Translations under genes and position numbers: made by a program
Shown: piece by piece, positions 1 through 5,843 of the stretch
Numbering within the stretch: the first letter of the stretch is position 1
How the letters are laid out: every line of letters starts with the position of its first letter
Source of the DNA: Thermoplasmatota archaeon
GTDB taxonomy: Bacteria; Pseudomonadota; Gammaproteobacteria; Burkholderiales; Thiobacillaceae
Assembly: GCA_023475455.1 (NCBI GenBank)
Contig: JAMCVR010000002.1
Location: forward strand, 1-8,138
DNA length: 8,138 nt
Direction of reading: 5' to 3'
The notes under the pieces: model-generated
Database searches by the model: none
What the model was told of the DNA's origin: nothing
What the model saw: only the letters and a program-made list of their open reading frames with translations

Positions 1-27
1 CTCGGCGCAACCAGCATGCTCAAACTG

Positions 28-46
28 CCCGTCCGCCCCGGACGGG
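28..46. terminator. GC-rich hairpin, possible terminator of a gene to the left
   Basis: Bases 28-35 (cccgtccg) and 39-46 (cggacggg) form a perfect 8-bp stem with a 3-base ccc loop. No clear T tract follows on either strand, so an intrinsic terminator is possible but not shown. Nothing codes convincingly in the first 200 bases, so it could mark the end of a transcript entering from the left. Confidence 0.35.
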
Positions 47-219
47 TTGAACCTCACGCCATTAAGCGACGACCAAAGAACCACAAACTACTCACCGTTC
101 CCCGCCACATCGCACGCGCGAAGATCCACCAGTCGCGACGCGCAATGGCTTAAGGTAGTGCCATGGATTGCTGACCCCTTTGGTTCATTATTTCGGACAG
201 TTTCTGGATTCCCAAAGAA

Positions 220-348
220 ATGCCTGATGATTGGAAAGAATCCTGGGAAAGTTGGTTCGACAGCGGGGCGGACTACTGTGAGACAGTGACGGTGCCATAT
301 CTTCAAACGGGTGTCATCAATGAGTACATACCAAAATATCTGCGGTAA
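220..348 (+). CDS. 42-codon ORF, possible 3' remnant of a broken gene
   Basis: An ATG at 220 opens 42 codons ending in TAA at 346-348. The peptide starts MPDDWKESWESWF and ends INEYIPKYLR, rich in Trp, Tyr and acidic residues, which looks more protein-like than a random frame. The same frame stays open upstream to a TGA at 172-174, so this may be the tail of a longer gene whose 5' part was lost. No good ribosome binding site precedes the ATG. Base composition is more AT-rich than the rest of the window and similar to the following gene. I do not recognise the family. A chance ORF remains quite possible. Confidence 0.3.
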   Translation: MPDDWKESWESWFDSGADYCETVTVPYLQTGVINEYIPKYLR

Positions 349-410
349 TGATGCCTGACAGCTGCTTCAAGAGCGACGTATGGTGCTGGCGCACCACAAT
401 TGACGGCCTC

Positions 411-420
411 AGGATGAGGA
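411..420 (+). promoter_or_regulatory. Ribosome binding site of the MBL-fold gene
   Basis: The purine-rich aggatgagga lies just before two in-frame ATGs at 422 and 428. GAGG at 416-419 is 8 bases from the ATG at 428. AGGA at 411-414 is 7 bases from the ATG at 422. The 428 start is preferred because it places Lys and Arg directly after Met, as expected for a signal peptide. The stretch 349-410 has no gene; it holds a 6-bp hairpin (tggtgc/gcacca, 381-396) of unknown meaning. Confidence 0.5.
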
Positions 421-427
421 TATGGAC

Positions 428-1393
428 ATGAATAAACGCATTGCAATATACATCTTGGCAGCGTTTGCGTTATCTTTTGCGACGTCCTCGGTCTCCATTG
501 CCGCCAGTAACATCAACTGCAACTTTAAGCAACTTACCAAACGTATTTATGTGATTGTTGGGTCAGATCATGAAGCCTGCCCGGCAGACGAAGTAAAACA
601 CCCGCTTACCAATCCGTCCGTTATTGTTGGTGAAACCGGCGTCATCGTTGTCGACCCTGGTAGCAGCCTTCAGGTGGGGCGATTGGTCCTGGAACGACTC
701 AAGCGCATAACGAACAAACCAGTGGTTGCTGTATTCAATACGCATATACATGGTTTGTACTGGCTGGGGAATCAAGCCATAAAAGAGCGGTTTCCCGATG
801 TGCGCATCTATGCACACAAGCGAATGATCGAGCACATCGAAAGCGGCGAGGGGTCTTTCTGGGTGAACGCAATAACCGGCAAGTTCCTGGGAGAAAAGAC
901 CCAATATGTGGTGCCCGACATTCCGCTGAGCGGGGGTGAAGTGGAGGTCATTTCGGGCGTTACCTTCAAGCTGCACCACCCGGGCCGCGCACATACCGAT
1001 CACGACATCATGATCGAGGTCCCCGAAGAGCGAACGCTGTTTCTTGGTGGCGTTGTGGTCGAACCGGAAGTTCCGTCTCAAGGCGTACCGCAAGATGCTG
1101 AATTCAAGGGGCAGATTGCGGCAACACGACTTGCCATCAGCCTGGCCGCGGACAAGTACGTTCCCGGACGGGGCCACTTTGGAGGAGTCGAGTTGCCCAA
1201 AAGAGGGCTGCGGTTTCTTGGCGCCTTGTATGGCGGCGTAACGCGTTACTACAAGGACGGTTTAAGCGACTTTGAAATTACCGAACGACTGAAAGTGGAT
1301 TTGGCAGCTCATAAGCAGTGGTATGACTTTGACAAATTAGGCGGCGTGATCAGCCAAATGTATCTGCAAATCGAGTCGGCGGACTTCCAGTGA
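428..1393 (+). CDS. Exported MBL-fold protein with a degraded second metal site
   Basis: A 321-aa protein of the metallo-beta-lactamase superfamily, probably periplasmic. Residues 1-27 form a signal peptide: MNKR, a hydrophobic core, then a small-residue region near SIAAS. The MBL core follows, with VIVVDPGSS (73-80), NTHIHGLYWLGN (104-115), GRAHTDHD (186-193), LFLGG (204-208) and VPGRGH (245-250). It resembles the periplasmic SoxH/quinoprotein-relay-like hydrolases, whose motif is usually HVHGDHWLGN. Here His106, His108, His189 and His250 are kept, but the expected Asp-His after HxHG are Leu110 and Tyr111, and the usual bridging Asp is Gly208. Three first-site zinc ligands therefore remain, while the second site is mostly gone. 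It may bind one metal, act differently, or be non-catalytic. The only large plus-strand gene here, it is more AT-rich than its neighbours, suggesting transfer. Its substrate cannot be told. An alternative start is the ATG at 422. Confidence 0.85.
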   Translation: MNKRIAIYILAAFALSFATSSVSIAASNINCNFKQLTKRIYVIVGSDHEACPADEVKHPLTNPSVIVGETGVIVVDPGSSLQVGRLVLERLKRITNKPVVAVFNTHIHGLYWLGNQAIKERFPDVRIYAHKRMIEHIESGEGSFWVNAITGKFLGEKTQYVVPDIPLSGGEVEVISGVTFKLHHPGRAHTDHDIMIEVPEERTLFLGGVVVEPEVPSQGVPQDAEFKGQIAATRLAISLAADKYVPGRGHFGGVELPKRGLRFLGALYGGVTRYYKDGLSDFEITERLKVDLAAHKQWYDFDKLGGVISQMYLQIESADFQ

Positions 1394-1429
1394 ATCAAAA
1401 CCACGCAGGTCTTGCCTGAATCGCCCGAC

Positions 1430-1864
1430 TTACCTTCCACCCATGATCAGATTGAACACCTGACGCATCAGATTCAACTCAGTCATGGGCATCCCCCGCA
1501 TTTGACTGATGGGCTTGAATACGCCGCCGAGCGGTTCTATCGCCTCGCGCGGGGCCTCGAAAGTCGTGAAGCGGGCAAGATGGATGCGGTTGGGGCCGCT
1601 GTCGTCGGACAGCCAGGCCTGGAAGCCGTCATCAATCTTTAGTTGCGCGGGATCGAGGGCGTACTTTGCGATCAGGGCATCGAGCACCGCGCCGGGTGCG
1701 TGCTGTTCGCCAATGTCACCAGGCGCCGGCATGTCGCTTGCCGACTCCGGCAAGGGTGCGGGCGCAAGCACGCTGTCACCGTAGCGGGCGAAGAGCAGGG
1801 CGGCGCTGTAGCTGTCGAAGTGGCACAGGATCACGCGGTTGCGTTCGAGGATGTTGTCGTTCAT
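1430..1864 (-). CDS. Hypothetical protein, 144 aa
   Basis: An unrecognised soluble protein with no signal peptide or membrane segment. The N-terminal third is rich in aliphatic and aromatic residues (RVILCHFDSYSAALLFARYG). A Pro/Ala/Asp-rich linker spans about residues 33-57. The C-terminal half holds DGFQAWLSDD and ends in a regular helical stretch, TELNLMRQVFNLIMGG. It converges on the MBL gene with a 36-base gap and no clear terminator between them. The ATG at 1862-1864 has only a weak ribosome binding site. GC-rich codon use matches the other minus-strand genes, which together with its length supports a real gene. A REP-like repeat fills most of the 101 bases separating it from the hydrolase gene upstream, so co-transcription is possible but not tight. 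Confidence 0.7.
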   Translation of the reverse strand: MNDNILERNRVILCHFDSYSAALLFARYGDSVLAPAPLPESASDMPAPGDIGEQHAPGAVLDALIAKYALDPAQLKIDDGFQAWLSDDSGPNRIHLARFTTFEAPREAIEPLGGVFKPISQMRGMPMTELNLMRQVFNLIMGGR

Positions 1865-1880
1865 GGTGGCTCTGTTATCC

Positions 1881-1944
1881 GAAAAGGTTTTGCTGGGCCT
1901 GGTTTAACTGGATCGCCACGGCCCTGCAGGCCTCGCGATGACGG
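1881..1944. repeat. REP-like intergenic repeat, copy 1
   Basis: The stretch from gaaaaggttttgc through aactggatcgccacg to cctcgcgatgacgg recurs, with small changes and an insertion, at 2677-2802 in the same orientation. The outer parts ggatcgcca and cctcgcgatgac are partly complementary, as in the dispersed 'tggattgcc...cgcaatgacg' type of palindromic repeat common in proteobacterial intergenic DNA. It lies between the 144-aa gene and the hydrolase gene. Confidence 0.65.
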
Positions 1945-1965
1945 TTGCGGTGTTCATGCTGGTTC

Positions 1966-2652
1966 CTAACCGATGGTGATGATGAGCGGTTCCAGCCCGG
2001 CGACGGTGGCTTCGATGACATCGCCCTTGACCACCGGCGCAACGCCGGCGGGGGTGCCGGTGAAGATGAGGTCGCCGGGAAACAGTTCGACCAGATTCGA
2101 CAGGGTGTGGACCATCTGCGGAATCTTCAGAATCATGTCGCCGACATCGCCGCTCTGGCGGATTTCGCCATTCACCTTGAGTTCGATCTTGCCGCGGGCG
2201 ATCGCCCCCGAATAAAACTCCGGGGTGATCGCAGTGCAGGGGGCGGAATGGTCGAAGCCCTTGGCCATGTCCCAGGGCCGGCCCTTTTCGCGGGCCATTC
2301 GTTGCAGGTCGCGCCGGGTCATGTCCAGACCCACGGCATAGCCGAAGACATAGTCGTAATCGACCCGGTCGGCGGGGATGTTGCGGCCGCCCTTGTGCAA
2401 GGCCACCACCAGTTCCACCTCGGGCTGCAAATCCTCGGTGCCGGGCGGGTAGGGCAGCACGGAGTTGTTTTGCAGGATGGCGCCGGCCGGTTTCATGAAG
2501 AAGAAGGGTTCATCGGCAGCGGGGTCGGCGCCCATTTCCCGCGCGTGGTCGGGATAGTTCTGCCCGACGCAGAAAATGCGCCGTACCGGAAACGGTTCGC
2601 TCGACATGGCGTCCAGGGTGACGACGGGGGCGGGCGGGAAAGCGTAGTTCAT
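1966..2652 (-). CDS. Fumarylacetoacetate hydrolase family protein, fumarylpyruvate hydrolase-like
   Basis: A 228-aa cytoplasmic enzyme of the FAH family, which splits C-C bonds of 2,4-dioxo acids or acylpyruvates with a divalent metal. FPVRRIFCVGQNYPDHAREMG (residues 21-41) is the usual N-terminal motif, with the candidate catalytic His36. FFFMKPAGAIL (50-60) follows. The acidic metal ligands are Glu78 and Glu80 in QPEVELVVAL and Asp110 in GLDMTRRDLQ. FTGTPAGV (197-204) closes the fold. Length and N-terminal sequence fit the fumarylpyruvate hydrolases of gentisate degradation (NagK type) better than long fumarylacetoacetases. No gentisate dioxygenase or zeta-class isomerase is nearby, so the pathway is uncertain and acylpyruvase is an alternative. 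The ATG at 2650-2652 has a weak ribosome binding site. REP-like repeats flank the gene on both sides, so it may be its own transcription unit. Confidence 0.9.
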   Translation of the reverse strand: MNYAFPPAPVVTLDAMSSEPFPVRRIFCVGQNYPDHAREMGADPAADEPFFFMKPAGAILQNNSVLPYPPGTEDLQPEVELVVALHKGGRNIPADRVDYDYVFGYAVGLDMTRRDLQRMAREKGRPWDMAKGFDHSAPCTAITPEFYSGAIARGKIELKVNGEIRQSGDVGDMILKIPQMVHTLSNLVELFPGDLIFTGTPAGVAPVVKGDVIEATVAGLEPLIITIG

Positions 2653-2676
2653 GGTTGTGGTCTCGTATTCAAATCT

Positions 2677-2802
2677 GAAAAACTTTTGCCGGGGCCTGAT
2701 TCAACTGGATCGCCACGTTAAGCCGGTTAGGGCCCAGCGTTTGCTCCCTCCCCACTCGCTGGGGAGGGTTGGGGTGGGGACCTGCGGGCCTCGCGATGAC
2801 GG
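2677..2802. repeat. REP-like intergenic repeat, copy 2, split by an insert
   Basis: Bases 2677-2717 match copy 1 up to ggatcgccacg, and 2780-2802 match its other end (acctgcgggcctcgcgatgacgg). About 62 bases (2718-2779) separate the two halves. The repeat ends one base from the stop codon of the 87-aa gene, so it fills the gap between that gene and the hydrolase gene and may act as a transcript end or stabiliser for the SelO unit. Confidence 0.6.
2718..2779. repeat. Second hairpin repeat nested in the REP-like repeat
   Basis: This insert contains ccctcccc (2746-2753) and ggggaggg (2761-2768), a perfect 8-bp stem with a 7-base loop, followed by ttggggtgggga. It resembles the widespread 'ctccctctccc...gggagagggctggggtgaggg' intergenic repeat class. 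The insert is absent from copy 1 at 1881-1944, so one repeat family seems to have landed inside another. Confidence 0.55.
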
Positions 2803-2803
2803 A

Positions 2804-3067
2804 TCAAACCAGGCGCTCGCCATCGCGATAGCCCGCATCCACTTCGAATTCCAGATAATGGATTTTGAAGTGGGCTTCAATGTTGCCCTCGTCTGGAATG
2901 GAATCGCTGCGTTCCGGGTAGCGCTCCAGCAGCGCGGTGCGATGCGTGCGCCAAGCATTCAGCAAGGCGAGGCGAGCGCTATCCCGGTTGCGCCCCGCGC
3001 CCCGGAACATGAAATGGTGAGTATTCATTTCCGCCACCACAAACCCGCCTGATGCCTCGTTTGCCAT
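2804..3067 (-). CDS. Hypothetical protein, 87 aa
   Basis: An unrecognised small protein starting MANEASGGFVVAEMNTHHFM. It lies 11 bases after the SelO stop codon on the same strand, so it is probably the last gene of the GST-SelO unit. The ATG at 3065-3067 is preferred over an upstream in-frame TTG at 3091, which would overlap selO. Visible traits are a His pair near residue 17, a basic central helix (RLALLNAWRTHRTALLERYP) and an acidic C-terminal half (NIEAHFKIHYLEFEVDAGY). There is no signal peptide, membrane segment or cysteine pair. A function tied to SelO is only suggested by position. Confidence 0.65.
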   Translation of the reverse strand: MANEASGGFVVAEMNTHHFMFRGAGRNRDSARLALLNAWRTHRTALLERYPERSDSIPDEGNIEAHFKIHYLEFEVDAGYRDGERLV

Positions 3068-3078
3068 GGGTATGCGCC

Positions 3079-4581
3079 CTACGAGGAGCAACTGATTTCC
3101 AGATGCCGCAGCTCATCGGGCGGCGCGGCGGCGTAGCGTTCCATCCCGGGCTGCTCGTCGTAGGGGCGGCTGAGCAGACGCATCAGCGTGGCGACCTCGT
3201 TGTCGTCGCCCTCCATGGCGCGTTCGATGGCGGCCTGGGCGAGGTGGTTGCGCAGCACGTATTTCGGGTTGACGCGATTCATCCGCGCGGCGCGTTCGGC
3301 GTCGTCGGTATTCTGTTCGGCGTGCAGTCGCATGCGGTAATCCGCGACCCAGGCATCGAAAGCCTGGAGTTCGGCAATGTCCTCGCGCACACCGGCTGCC
3401 GGTGTATCGGTATCGGCGCGCACTTGCGACAGATGGCGGAAAGTGTGAGTGAAATCGCTCTTGCTGCGGTGCAGGATGGTGAGCAGGCGGCTGACCAGTT
3501 CGGCGTCGCCCGCGCGCACTTCGTGCAGCCCCAGCTTGTCCGTCCAGCGGCGCAGGGCCTCGCGGGAATAGGCAGGCGCATAACGTTCGTAAATATCGGT
3601 GACGATTGCCGCCGCTTCTTGCTGATTTTCGGACAACAGCGGCAGCACCGCCTGTAAGAGGCGCGAGCAGTTCCACTGCCCGATCAGCGGCTGGCTGTCG
3701 TAACCGTAGCGGCCCTCGTAGTCGGAGTGGTTGCAGACATGGTGCTGGCGGAAGGAATCCAGGAAACCGAAGGGGCCGTAGTCCAGGGTCAGGCCGAGGA
3801 TGGAGAAGTTGTCGGTGTTCATCACGCCGTGGCAGAAGCCGACGGTTTGCCATTGCGCGATCATGCGCGCGGTGCGCTCGATGACCTCTTCCAGCCAGCG
3901 CGCATAGCGGTCTGGTTTGTCCGCCAGGTGCGGGAAGTTTTCCGCGATGACGTGGTCGGCCAGCGGCGCGAGCTGGGCATGCTGGCCGCGATGGTAGAAA
4001 AACTCGAACTGGCCGAAGCGCACGAAGCTGGGCGCGACGCGGCAGACTACCGCGGCGGTCTCCACCGTTTCGCGCTGCACCGGCTCGGGCGACGCCACCA
4101 GGCTGAGGCAGCGCGTGGTGGGAATGCCCAGGGCGTGCATCGCTTCGGAACAGAGGTATTCGCGGATCGACGAACGCAGCACCGCGCGGCCGTCGGCGCC
4201 GCGCGAGTAGGGCGTCTGCCCCGCGCCCTTGAGTTGCAGTTCCACCCGCTCGCCATCGGGCTTGCGGATTTCCGCGATGGTCAGGGCGCGGCCGTCGCCC
4301 AGCTGCGGGGCCCAGTTGCCGAACTGATGCCCGGCGTAGACGGACGCCACCGGCGCGTACGCAGGCCAGGGACGGTTGCCGGAGAGAATGTCGACCAGCG
4401 CCTGGTCCCCGGTGTCGAGGCCGAGCTCGGCGGCGAGCCGCTCGTTGAAATGCACCAGTCGCGGCTGCGGCAGCGGCGTCGGGGCGACCGGCGTGTGATA
4501 AGGCTCGCTCAAACCCGCATAGCAGGGGTCGAGCGGAAGCGCGCCGTGGGGCTTCGGGTCCAGAACGGCAGCGGTGTCCAT
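3079..4581 (-). CDS. selO: Protein adenylyltransferase SelO (YdiU family)
   Basis: A 500-aa cytoplasmic enzyme with a protein-kinase fold that transfers AMP from ATP to Ser, Thr or Tyr of target proteins. Family motifs are GHQFGNWAPQLGDGRA (84-99), ELQLKGAGQTPYSRGADGR (114-132), SSIREYLCSEAM (137-148), HGVMNTDN (251-258), TLDYGPFGFLD (265-275) and NHSDYEGRYGYDSQP (284-298). Asp257 is the expected base, Asn258 and Asp267 (ten residues after Asp257) bind metal, and Lys118 contacts ATP. The protein ends in Cys-Ser-Ser, the position of selenocysteine in vertebrate SelO; the plain Cys codon means no selenocysteine insertion is needed. Length is normal for the family. The frame is open upstream to 4722, but the ATG at 4579-4581 begins the conserved N-terminus and lies four bases after the GST stop. 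In known bacteria SelO is linked to oxidative stress and protein S-glutathionylation. Confidence 0.97.
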   Translation of the reverse strand: MDTAAVLDPKPHGALPLDPCYAGLSEPYHTPVAPTPLPQPRLVHFNERLAAELGLDTGDQALVDILSGNRPWPAYAPVASVYAGHQFGNWAPQLGDGRALTIAEIRKPDGERVELQLKGAGQTPYSRGADGRAVLRSSIREYLCSEAMHALGIPTTRCLSLVASPEPVQRETVETAAVVCRVAPSFVRFGQFEFFYHRGQHAQLAPLADHVIAENFPHLADKPDRYARWLEEVIERTARMIAQWQTVGFCHGVMNTDNFSILGLTLDYGPFGFLDSFRQHHVCNHSDYEGRYGYDSQPLIGQWNCSRLLQAVLPLLSENQQEAAAIVTDIYERYAPAYSREALRRWTDKLGLHEVRAGDAELVSRLLTILHRSKSDFTHTFRHLSQVRADTDTPAAGVREDIAELQAFDAWVADYRMRLHAEQNTDDAERAARMNRVNPKYVLRNHLAQAAIERAMEGDDNEVATLMRLLSRPYDEQPGMERYAAAPPDELRHLEISCSS

Positions 4582-4585
4582 CGTT

Positions 4586-5200
4586 TCAGCGATACCCCTC
4601 TTCCCGCAGCACCCGCTGCACCGCCGGGCGCGCCCGCATGCGCTGGTAGTGCGCGCGGCAGTGCTCAGGCAACGCGATGCCGAGCTTGTCCGCCCAGAAT
4701 TCCACATAGAACAGCGCCGCATCGGCGATGGAGAAATCCCCGGCGACGTAGTCCCTGCCGGCCAGCGCGTCGTTCATGATCGCGAATCCCTTGTCGACGA
4801 TTTCCCGCCCGTGCGCCTGCACCGCTTCGTGGTCGGCCTCGTTCGGCGTGAAGTGGGCCGTGGTGAAGATGCGCGTATAGCCCTGGCCGTGCAGGGTGCC
4901 AACGGCATAGTCCATGGTCTCGATGACGCGCGCATCGCCGTCCGCGTCGCCCGGCAGCAGCTTCGCTTTGGGATGGCTGCGTGCGAGCCAGTAGGCGATC
5001 GCCTGGAACTCGGTCAGCGCCGAGCCGTCGTTGCGCACCAGGGTGGGGATGGTGGCCTTCGGGTTGATCGCGAGGTAGTCCGGCGTGGTGTGGTCGCCCC
5101 TGGGCAGGTTGACGATGGTGACCTCGAAGGGCAGATCGAGCTCTTCCAGCAGGATGTGGATGCCGGTGGAGCAGGAGCCGGGGGTCATGTAGAACTTCAT
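4586..5200 (-). CDS. Glutathione S-transferase, beta-class-like
   Basis: A 204-aa cytosolic GST. The N-terminal thioredoxin-like domain (about 1-80) begins MKFYMTPGSCSTGIH, with Cys10 in the place of the active-site cysteine of beta-class bacterial GSTs. KATIPTLVRNDG (48-59) carries the cis-proline that contacts glutathione, and LTEFQAIAYWLA (62-73) carries the Glu that binds the gamma-glutamyl group. The rest is the helical C-terminal domain, with GDFSIADAALFY as the N-capping motif. It likely conjugates or exchanges glutathione; the substrate is unknown. The stop lies four bases before the selO ATG, so the two are very probably co-transcribed and translationally coupled. Upstream of the ATG there is no ribosome binding site: an inverted-repeat element ends six bases away. 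The sequence is not the zeta-class maleylpyruvate isomerase type. Confidence 0.95.
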   Translation of the reverse strand: MKFYMTPGSCSTGIHILLEELDLPFEVTIVNLPRGDHTTPDYLAINPKATIPTLVRNDGSALTEFQAIAYWLARSHPKAKLLPGDADGDARVIETMDYAVGTLHGQGYTRIFTTAHFTPNEADHEAVQAHGREIVDKGFAIMNDALAGRDYVAGDFSIADAALFYVEFWADKLGIALPEHCRAHYQRMRARPAVQRVLREEGYR

Positions 5201-5206
5201 TTTTTA

Positions 5207-5349
5207 ATCCGCAGATTTCGCAGATAAACGCAGATATTTCAGGGCGAAGTTTTCCAAACATGTGCCAGCCTGAGGATGCTTCAGGGGAGCATGGGAAACA
5301 TTTGATTTTGTCGTGTTTTTATCTGTGTCCATCTGCGTAATCTGCGGAT
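5207..5349. repeat. 143-bp element with 29-bp terminal inverted repeats (MITE-like)
   Basis: The left arm 5207-5235 and the reverse complement of the right arm 5321-5349 match at 25 of 29 positions. Each arm holds spaced copies of a gcagat word (for example atccgcagat then cgcagat, then cgcagat or cacagat). The interior (5236-5320) has no ORF and includes a small hairpin, cctgagg/cttcagg, near 5268-5284. Repeats of the 'atccgcagattacgcagat' type are common between genes in several bacterial groups, so this is likely a dispersed element. It fills most of the 171-base gap between the GST gene and the small-gene cluster, and could supply a promoter, a transcript boundary, or neither. Confidence 0.7.
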
Positions 5350-5371
5350 AACTGCTTTCCAGGCTCATGAA

Positions 5372-5539
5372 TTAATCGTCCTCCATCGACGGCAACAGGA
5401 TCACTTCGTCCGGCACGCCGTTGCCGTTTTCCTCAAACGTCAGGCCGCCGACCAACGAGTAGCCCGCATCGCCTTCAAGCAGCACCACCGCCTGCCCGGG
5501 CATCTGCTGCAGCGCGGCGATCAGCTGTTCCACGGTCAC
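5372..5539 (-). CDS. Hypothetical protein, 55 aa, GTG start
   Basis: A short protein, VTVEQLIAALQQMPG at the start and DEVILLPSMEDD at the end, read from a GTG at 5537-5539. That GTG overlaps the TGA of the 95-aa gene (GTGA), a usual sign of translational coupling. The pattern of a short helix with LIxxLxxxPG, then a hydrophobic strand (AVVLLEGD), a turn and a second strand (GLTFEE), and a closing VILLP strand, resembles small alpha/beta proteins seen in phage and accessory DNA that begin 'MTVxELIxxLxxxPxDAxV'. I cannot name the family or its role. An upstream in-frame ATG at 5639-5641 would put 34 extra residues inside the 95-aa gene and is less likely. Confidence 0.6.
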   Translation of the reverse strand: MTVEQLIAALQQMPGQAVVLLEGDAGYSLVGGLTFEENGNGVPDEVILLPSMEDD

Positions 5540-5823
5540 GCCGGTTCGCCCACTGCGAGCCAGATGTCGGTGTCGCGTTTCAGCCAGCCCAGGGTCATGG
5601 CGCGAAAGGCTTTGTCGTCCGCCATCTGCCAGATCACGCACAACCGGGCTTCTTCCCGGGTCAGCACTTCGTCGTTCTCCAGTTTGGCGTTGGCCGCCGC
5701 GCAGGCGAGCGGGTCGACGTTATGGCTGGCGAACACCGCATTGGCCGCCGCAATGCCGGCGGCGATCTCATCCGGGGAGGGCAGGTGAGCGTGCTCGCCG
5801 ACGAATGTGATGCTTGCTTGCAT
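5536..5823 (-). CDS. Hypothetical protein, 95 aa
   Basis: An unrecognised, mostly helical small protein. The ATG at 5821-5823 has a strong ribosome binding site (aaggaga) seven bases or so upstream, which fixes the start. The gene begins 20 bases after the AAA gene stop, on the same strand, so it belongs to that cluster. Visible parts are MQASITFVGEHAHLPSP at the N-terminus, an Ala-rich helix (DEIAAGIAAANAVFASHN), and a second half with LTREEARLCVIWQMADD and KAFRAMTLGWLKRD. There is no signal peptide or membrane segment. The genetic link suggests work with the AAA protein or the 55-aa protein, but nothing in the sequence shows how. Confidence 0.7.
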   Translation of the reverse strand: MQASITFVGEHAHLPSPDEIAAGIAAANAVFASHNVDPLACAAANAKLENDEVLTREEARLCVIWQMADDKAFRAMTLGWLKRDTDIWLAVGEPA

Positions 5824-5843
5824 GGGTTTCTCCTTCCTCTAAA

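Noticed and set aside
563..1177. A 204-codon frame on the minus strand within the MBL gene
   Set aside because: It mirrors the MBL coding frame, has no domain signature, and the plus-strand frame has clear family motifs and a signal peptide.
1945..2721. A 258-codon plus-strand frame across the hydrolase gene
   Set aside because: It is Gly-, His- and Val-rich, matches no known pattern, and runs opposite to the clear FAH-family frame.
3727..4779. A 350-codon open frame opposite to selO and GST
   Set aside because: It is antisense to two well-recognised genes, very rich in Arg, Gly, Ala and Val, and has no recognisable motif. High GC routinely keeps such opposite frames open.
4586..5200. GST as maleylpyruvate isomerase working with the nearby fumarylpyruvate-hydrolase-like gene
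   Set aside because: The N-terminus has the beta-class Cys10 pattern and not the Ser-rich SSxxxRVRI motif of zeta-class isomerases. The two genes are also in separate units.
5207..5349. A CRISPR array, because of the repeated cgcagat words
   Set aside because: The words are very short and irregularly spaced and belong to two inverted arms. There are no repeat-spacer units.
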